Notes under the pieces: model-generated
Seen by the model: the letters and a program-made list of their open reading frames with translations, nothing else
Databases searched by the model: none
What the model was told of the DNA's origin: nothing
DNA from: Treponema sp.
Lineage (GTDB): Bacteria; Spirochaetota; Spirochaetia; Treponematales; Treponemataceae
Direction of reading: 5' to 3'
Assembly (NCBI GenBank): GCA_017613485.1
Contig: JAGADS010000289.1
Coordinates: 1 to 8,222 of the forward strand
DNA: 8,222 nt
Shown: piece after piece, positions 6,714 to 8,222 of the stretch
Layout: each line of letters begins with the position of its first letter
Position numbering within the stretch: the first letter of the stretch is position 1
Translations under genes and position numbers: made by a program

Positions 6714-6740
6714 TCTTTAGCTGAAGAATTCTTTCTAATT

Positions 6741-6775
6741 GCCCTGCTGGACATGTTCTGGTGGGGCTTTTTTTT
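6741..6775 (+). terminator. Intrinsic terminator of the outer-membrane protein gene
   Basis: An 11-pair stem (6741-6751 with 6757-6767, GCCC opposite GGGC, several G:U pairs) with loop CATGT is followed by eight Ts (6768-6775). The G:U pairs exist only in plus-strand RNA, matching the gene's direction. It starts 27 bases after the stop codon. Confidence 0.8.
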
Positions 6776-6778
6776 GTT

Positions 6779-6820
6779 AATGCATAATTCAGAATGCATA
6801 ATTCTTAATGCTTAATTAAT
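6779..6820. repeat. AT-rich repeat, second copy flanking the outer-membrane protein gene
   Basis: Bases 6783-6804 are identical over 22 bases to 5862-5883, in the same orientation. Variants of the ATGCATAATTC unit recur within it (from 6780 and 6794). The 11-base terminal inverted repeats of the first copy are absent here, so this copy looks partial or diverged. With the first copy it brackets the barrel gene and its promoter. Confidence 0.6.
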
Positions 6821-6872
6821 AATCTATTGTCTGCTGTCATGTCATTGTTTTTTATCCTCGGAATTGGAATAT

Positions 6873-7068
6873 GGAAGATAAGTGCCTGAGGAATAAAAAT
6901 GATGTGGAGGAAGCACTGTAATGCAGGTGGGGTTCGGGGCGACAAGGCATTTGTGCGGTGGGGAGCGAAAGCGACCTTAATACCAATTACCGCACACCTT
7001 GCCTTGGCAACGGTTCCCGCCGTGAATGAAAGTGCTTCCTCATTTGGTTGTACTGGTACTTATCATCC
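6873..7068 (+). ncRNA. ssrS: Rod-shaped structured RNA, candidate 6S RNA
   Basis: About 196 bases fold as one long rod. A closing stem pairs 6873-6886 with 7055-7068 (13 of 14 pairs, one A-A mismatch). Next comes a large open bubble of 20 bases (6887-6906) against 13 (7042-7054). A perfect 11-pair stem follows (6907-6917 with 7031-7041). The apical arm contains GGUGGGG with UCCCGCC (6926-6932/7015-7021), CAAGGCA with UGCCUUG (6943-6949/7000-7006), UGUGCGGU with ACCGCACA (6952-6959/6989-6996) and a GAAA tetraloop. Closing stem, central bubble and long apical stem within about 200 nt is the 6S RNA plan, which mimics an open promoter to sequester RNA polymerase. CCUGAG at the 5' side of the bubble resembles the E. 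coli 6S sequence there. Pairs G6884-U7057, U6928-G7019 and G6932-U7015 would be C-A mismatches on the other strand, so it is read on plus. Ends are approximate and no strong promoter is obvious. It could be another structured RNA. Confidence 0.55.
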
Positions 7069-7073
7069 ATAAT

Positions 7074-7091
7074 TAAAGAGATTGCTCTTTA
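7074..7091 (+). terminator. Weak hairpin after the structured RNA, possible terminator
   Basis: TAAAGAG (7074-7080) pairs perfectly with CTCTTTA (7085-7091) across loop ATTG. The stem is AT-rich and no immediate T-run follows (CAATTCTGCTTTT). It may end the upstream RNA, but it overlaps the -35 box of the next promoter and could be incidental. Confidence 0.3.
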
Positions 7092-7116
7092 CAATTCTGC
7101 TTTTATAGTCTAAAAT
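7088..7116 (+). promoter_or_regulatory. Promoter of the PilZ gene, leaderless arrangement
   Basis: TTTACA (7088-7093), exactly 17 bases, then TAAAAT (7111-7116); each box matches consensus at five of six positions. The -10 is followed by ACCCCT and then ATG, so the expected first transcribed base is the A of the start codon at 7123. There is no Shine-Dalgarno sequence. Confidence 0.65.
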
Positions 7117-7122
7117 ACCCCT

Positions 7123-8157
7123 ATGGCTATTATTACACCTCAACAGCTGCAGCATTATTATGACTACTATCGCACAACGGAGATTATCTTCACCAGGGAT
7201 ATTATCAAGACATTATCCATGGATCCCAGGCAGATATATGTAAAATGCAGCGGTAATCAGTGGCCCTGTATTGTAAATTCAACCTCATTTCAATATGCAA
7301 AAATTATCGTTGGAACCAGGGGAGGGGCCTTTCAGGAACTGGCACAAAAGGATAATCCTGCCGCAAGCGTAAGGTTCTCTTTCCATAAGGCAGACGGTCA
7401 GCTTGTAAGTTTTTATGTTGCGGGAAAAGTCGTATCGATAAGCTCCTACATGAACAGCAAGGATCTTGCAATTGTCGCTATTCAGTATACACAGAGGCCG
7501 CCGGATGACTTCATCGAAATGATAGGCCACCTGATTGATGCAAACGAGAATTCCGTTAGGCGAAGGGAAGACCGTATCGTAATTAATGCGGATTCATGCC
7601 GTAAGCTCGGTATTCCGCGTGAAGAATGTGTAATTTCCATTCAGAATGTGCCCAGACGCTGTATTCTGCGTGACCTGTCTTTTGGCGGTGCAAAGGTCAT
7701 TGTGCTGGGGCTTGCTCAATTCCTTGTGGGAAAACTGATTCAGCTTAGTCTTGAATTTGACAATCCATACGAGACAATTCCGCTTACAGGAACCATCATA
7801 AAGGCAGTCCCGGTTGAAGGACGCAAGGATATTTTTGCAGTAAGCATAAAATTTGACGAGGCATCTCTACCGCTGTCGTATAAGGTTCACATAAACAATT
7901 ATCTGTCTTCACTCAGGAAAAACGAGCTGGAGAATCAGGCAAAGCAGATGGAGCTTGCACAGCAGGCAGAGGCAGAGGCACAGAGAATCAAAGAGCAGCG
8001 TGCACTGGCAGTCCAGAACTCCAAGGCAGAGGAAGCGGCACGTCTTGCGGCAGAAAAACAGGCACAGGTACAGGCAGCTCAGACCGCACAGGTTCAGGCT
8101 TCTCAGACTGCAAAAATTCAGAGTGCTCCCGATACATCCAGCTTACCGGAACTTTAA
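7123..8157 (+). CDS. PilZ-domain cyclic-di-GMP receptor protein
   Basis: A 344-residue soluble protein expected to bind c-di-GMP and relay it to motility, surface or metabolic targets. Residues 1-125 form an N-terminal domain seen with PilZ in treponemes (TEIIFTRDIIKTLSMDP, then KCSGNQWPCIVNSTSF). The PilZ domain spans about 145-262 and keeps both ligand motifs: RxxxR at R147-R151 and DxSxxG as D184-L-S186-F-G-G189. Binding is therefore predicted intact. From about 265 a charged helix leads to a Gln/Ala-rich tail with three eight-residue repeats (AQVQAAQT, AQVQASQT, AKIQSAPD; 314-337). A T. denticola PilZ protein, TDE0214, is known to bind c-di-GMP and affect motility and virulence; whether this is its orthologue is unproven. 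The start is supported by the adjacent promoter rather than by a ribosome site. The next frame begins 12 bases after the stop, suggesting an operon. Confidence 0.9.
   Translation: MAIITPQQLQHYYDYYRTTEIIFTRDIIKTLSMDPRQIYVKCSGNQWPCIVNSTSFQYAKIIVGTRGGAFQELAQKDNPAASVRFSFHKADGQLVSFYVAGKVVSISSYMNSKDLAIVAIQYTQRPPDDFIEMIGHLIDANENSVRRREDRIVINADSCRKLGIPREECVISIQNVPRRCILRDLSFGGAKVIVLGLAQFLVGKLIQLSLEFDNPYETIPLTGTIIKAVPVEGRKDIFAVSIKFDEASLPLSYKVHINNYLSSLRKNELENQAKQMELAQQAEAEAQRIKEQRALAVQNSKAEEAARLAAEKQAQVQAAQTAQVQASQTAKIQSAPDTSSLPEL
8062..8133 (+). repeat. 24-base imperfect tandem repeat encoding the Gln/Ala-rich tail
   Basis: Three consecutive 24-base units code for AQVQAAQT, AQVQASQT and the diverged AKIQSAPD. 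The first two units are close in DNA sequence (starting GCACAGGTACAG and GCACAGGTTCAG). The unit is a multiple of three, so length change would keep the frame and only alter the tail. Confidence 0.6.
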
Positions 8158-8169
8158 GGTTATAAAACT

Positions 8170-8222
8170 ATGAATTCTTCAAATCCATTGGAGTCGGTCT
8201 ATTTTGTCACATTCCCGGAGCA
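8170..8222 (+). CDS. Start of an unidentified gene downstream of the PilZ gene (3' end outside the window)
   Basis: ATG at 8170 opens a frame of 17 full codons, MNSSNPLESVYFVTFPE, to the window edge. TAAGG (8155-8159), overlapping the PilZ stop codon, is a plausible ribosome site ten bases upstream. With only 12 bases between the genes they are likely co-transcribed. Too little is visible to name it. Confidence 0.5.
   Translation, partial: MNSSNPLESVYFVTFPE

Noticed and set aside
6873..7068. SRP RNA, RNase P RNA or tmRNA as identity of the structured RNA
   Set aside because: The conserved SRP helix 8 sequence, the RNase P GAGGAAAGTCC-type core and the tmRNA tRNA-like end are not present.
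6900..7122. A c-di-GMP riboswitch upstream of the PilZ gene
   Set aside because: The region has a GAAA loop but not the GEMM core, and a strong promoter for the PilZ gene lies downstream of it, so the RNA is not that gene's leader.
7955..8173. Alternative plus-strand frame rich in Arg, Gln and His inside the PilZ tail
   Set aside because: This composition is the expected out-of-frame reading of a Gln/Ala repeat; the PilZ frame is clearly the coding one.

Overview
The window looks like chromosomal DNA of a host-associated Treponema-type spirochaete. This is inferred from three things: a spirochaete/plant-type 6-phosphofructokinase with a long N-terminal extension, a PilZ protein with an N-terminal domain of the kind I associate with treponemes, and a small outer-membrane barrel whose promoter carries a poly(G) tract. 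Genes have moderate GC and intergenic DNA is AT-rich. I see no tRNA, rRNA, CRISPR array or transposase.

Layout. Positions 1-332 (minus) hold the 5' end of a multi-pass membrane protein that begins with GTG, probably the sensor half of a GGDEF-type signalling protein. 396-1100 (minus) is a two-helix TPM-domain membrane protein. 1240-2655 (plus) is 6-phosphofructokinase, ended by a strong terminator. That terminator is one of two related palindromes placed head to head between convergent genes. 4355-5767 and 2781-4358 (both minus) form a two-gene operon with an ATGA overlap: an unrecognised 470-residue cytoplasmic protein, then an oligopeptide-type solute-binding protein with no permease genes nearby. 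5982-6713 (plus) is an 8-strand-type outer-membrane barrel with its own promoter, ribosome site and terminator, flanked by AT-rich direct repeats. The 409-base gap that follows holds one of those repeats and a roughly 196-nt rod-shaped RNA resembling 6S RNA. 7123-8157 (plus) is a PilZ c-di-GMP-binding protein, and a new reading frame starts at 8170 and runs off the window.

The most interesting points are these. (1) Eight consecutive Gs lie between the -35 and -10 of the outer-membrane protein promoter, the arrangement used for phase variation of surface proteins in Treponema pallidum and Neisseria. (2) A candidate 6S RNA has G:U pairs that fix its strand. (3) Three genes (membrane protein at 332, TPM protein at 1100, PilZ protein at 7123) have a good promoter ending 6-7 bases before the start codon and no ribosome-binding site, so they look leaderless. 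(4) Two palindromic repeats differ by compensatory stem changes.

Functionally, the window mixes central glycolysis, peptide binding, envelope biogenesis and c-di-GMP signalling (a receptor, and possibly a synthase). I see no single multi-gene pathway. All family assignments are from reading the protein sequences; no database search was run.
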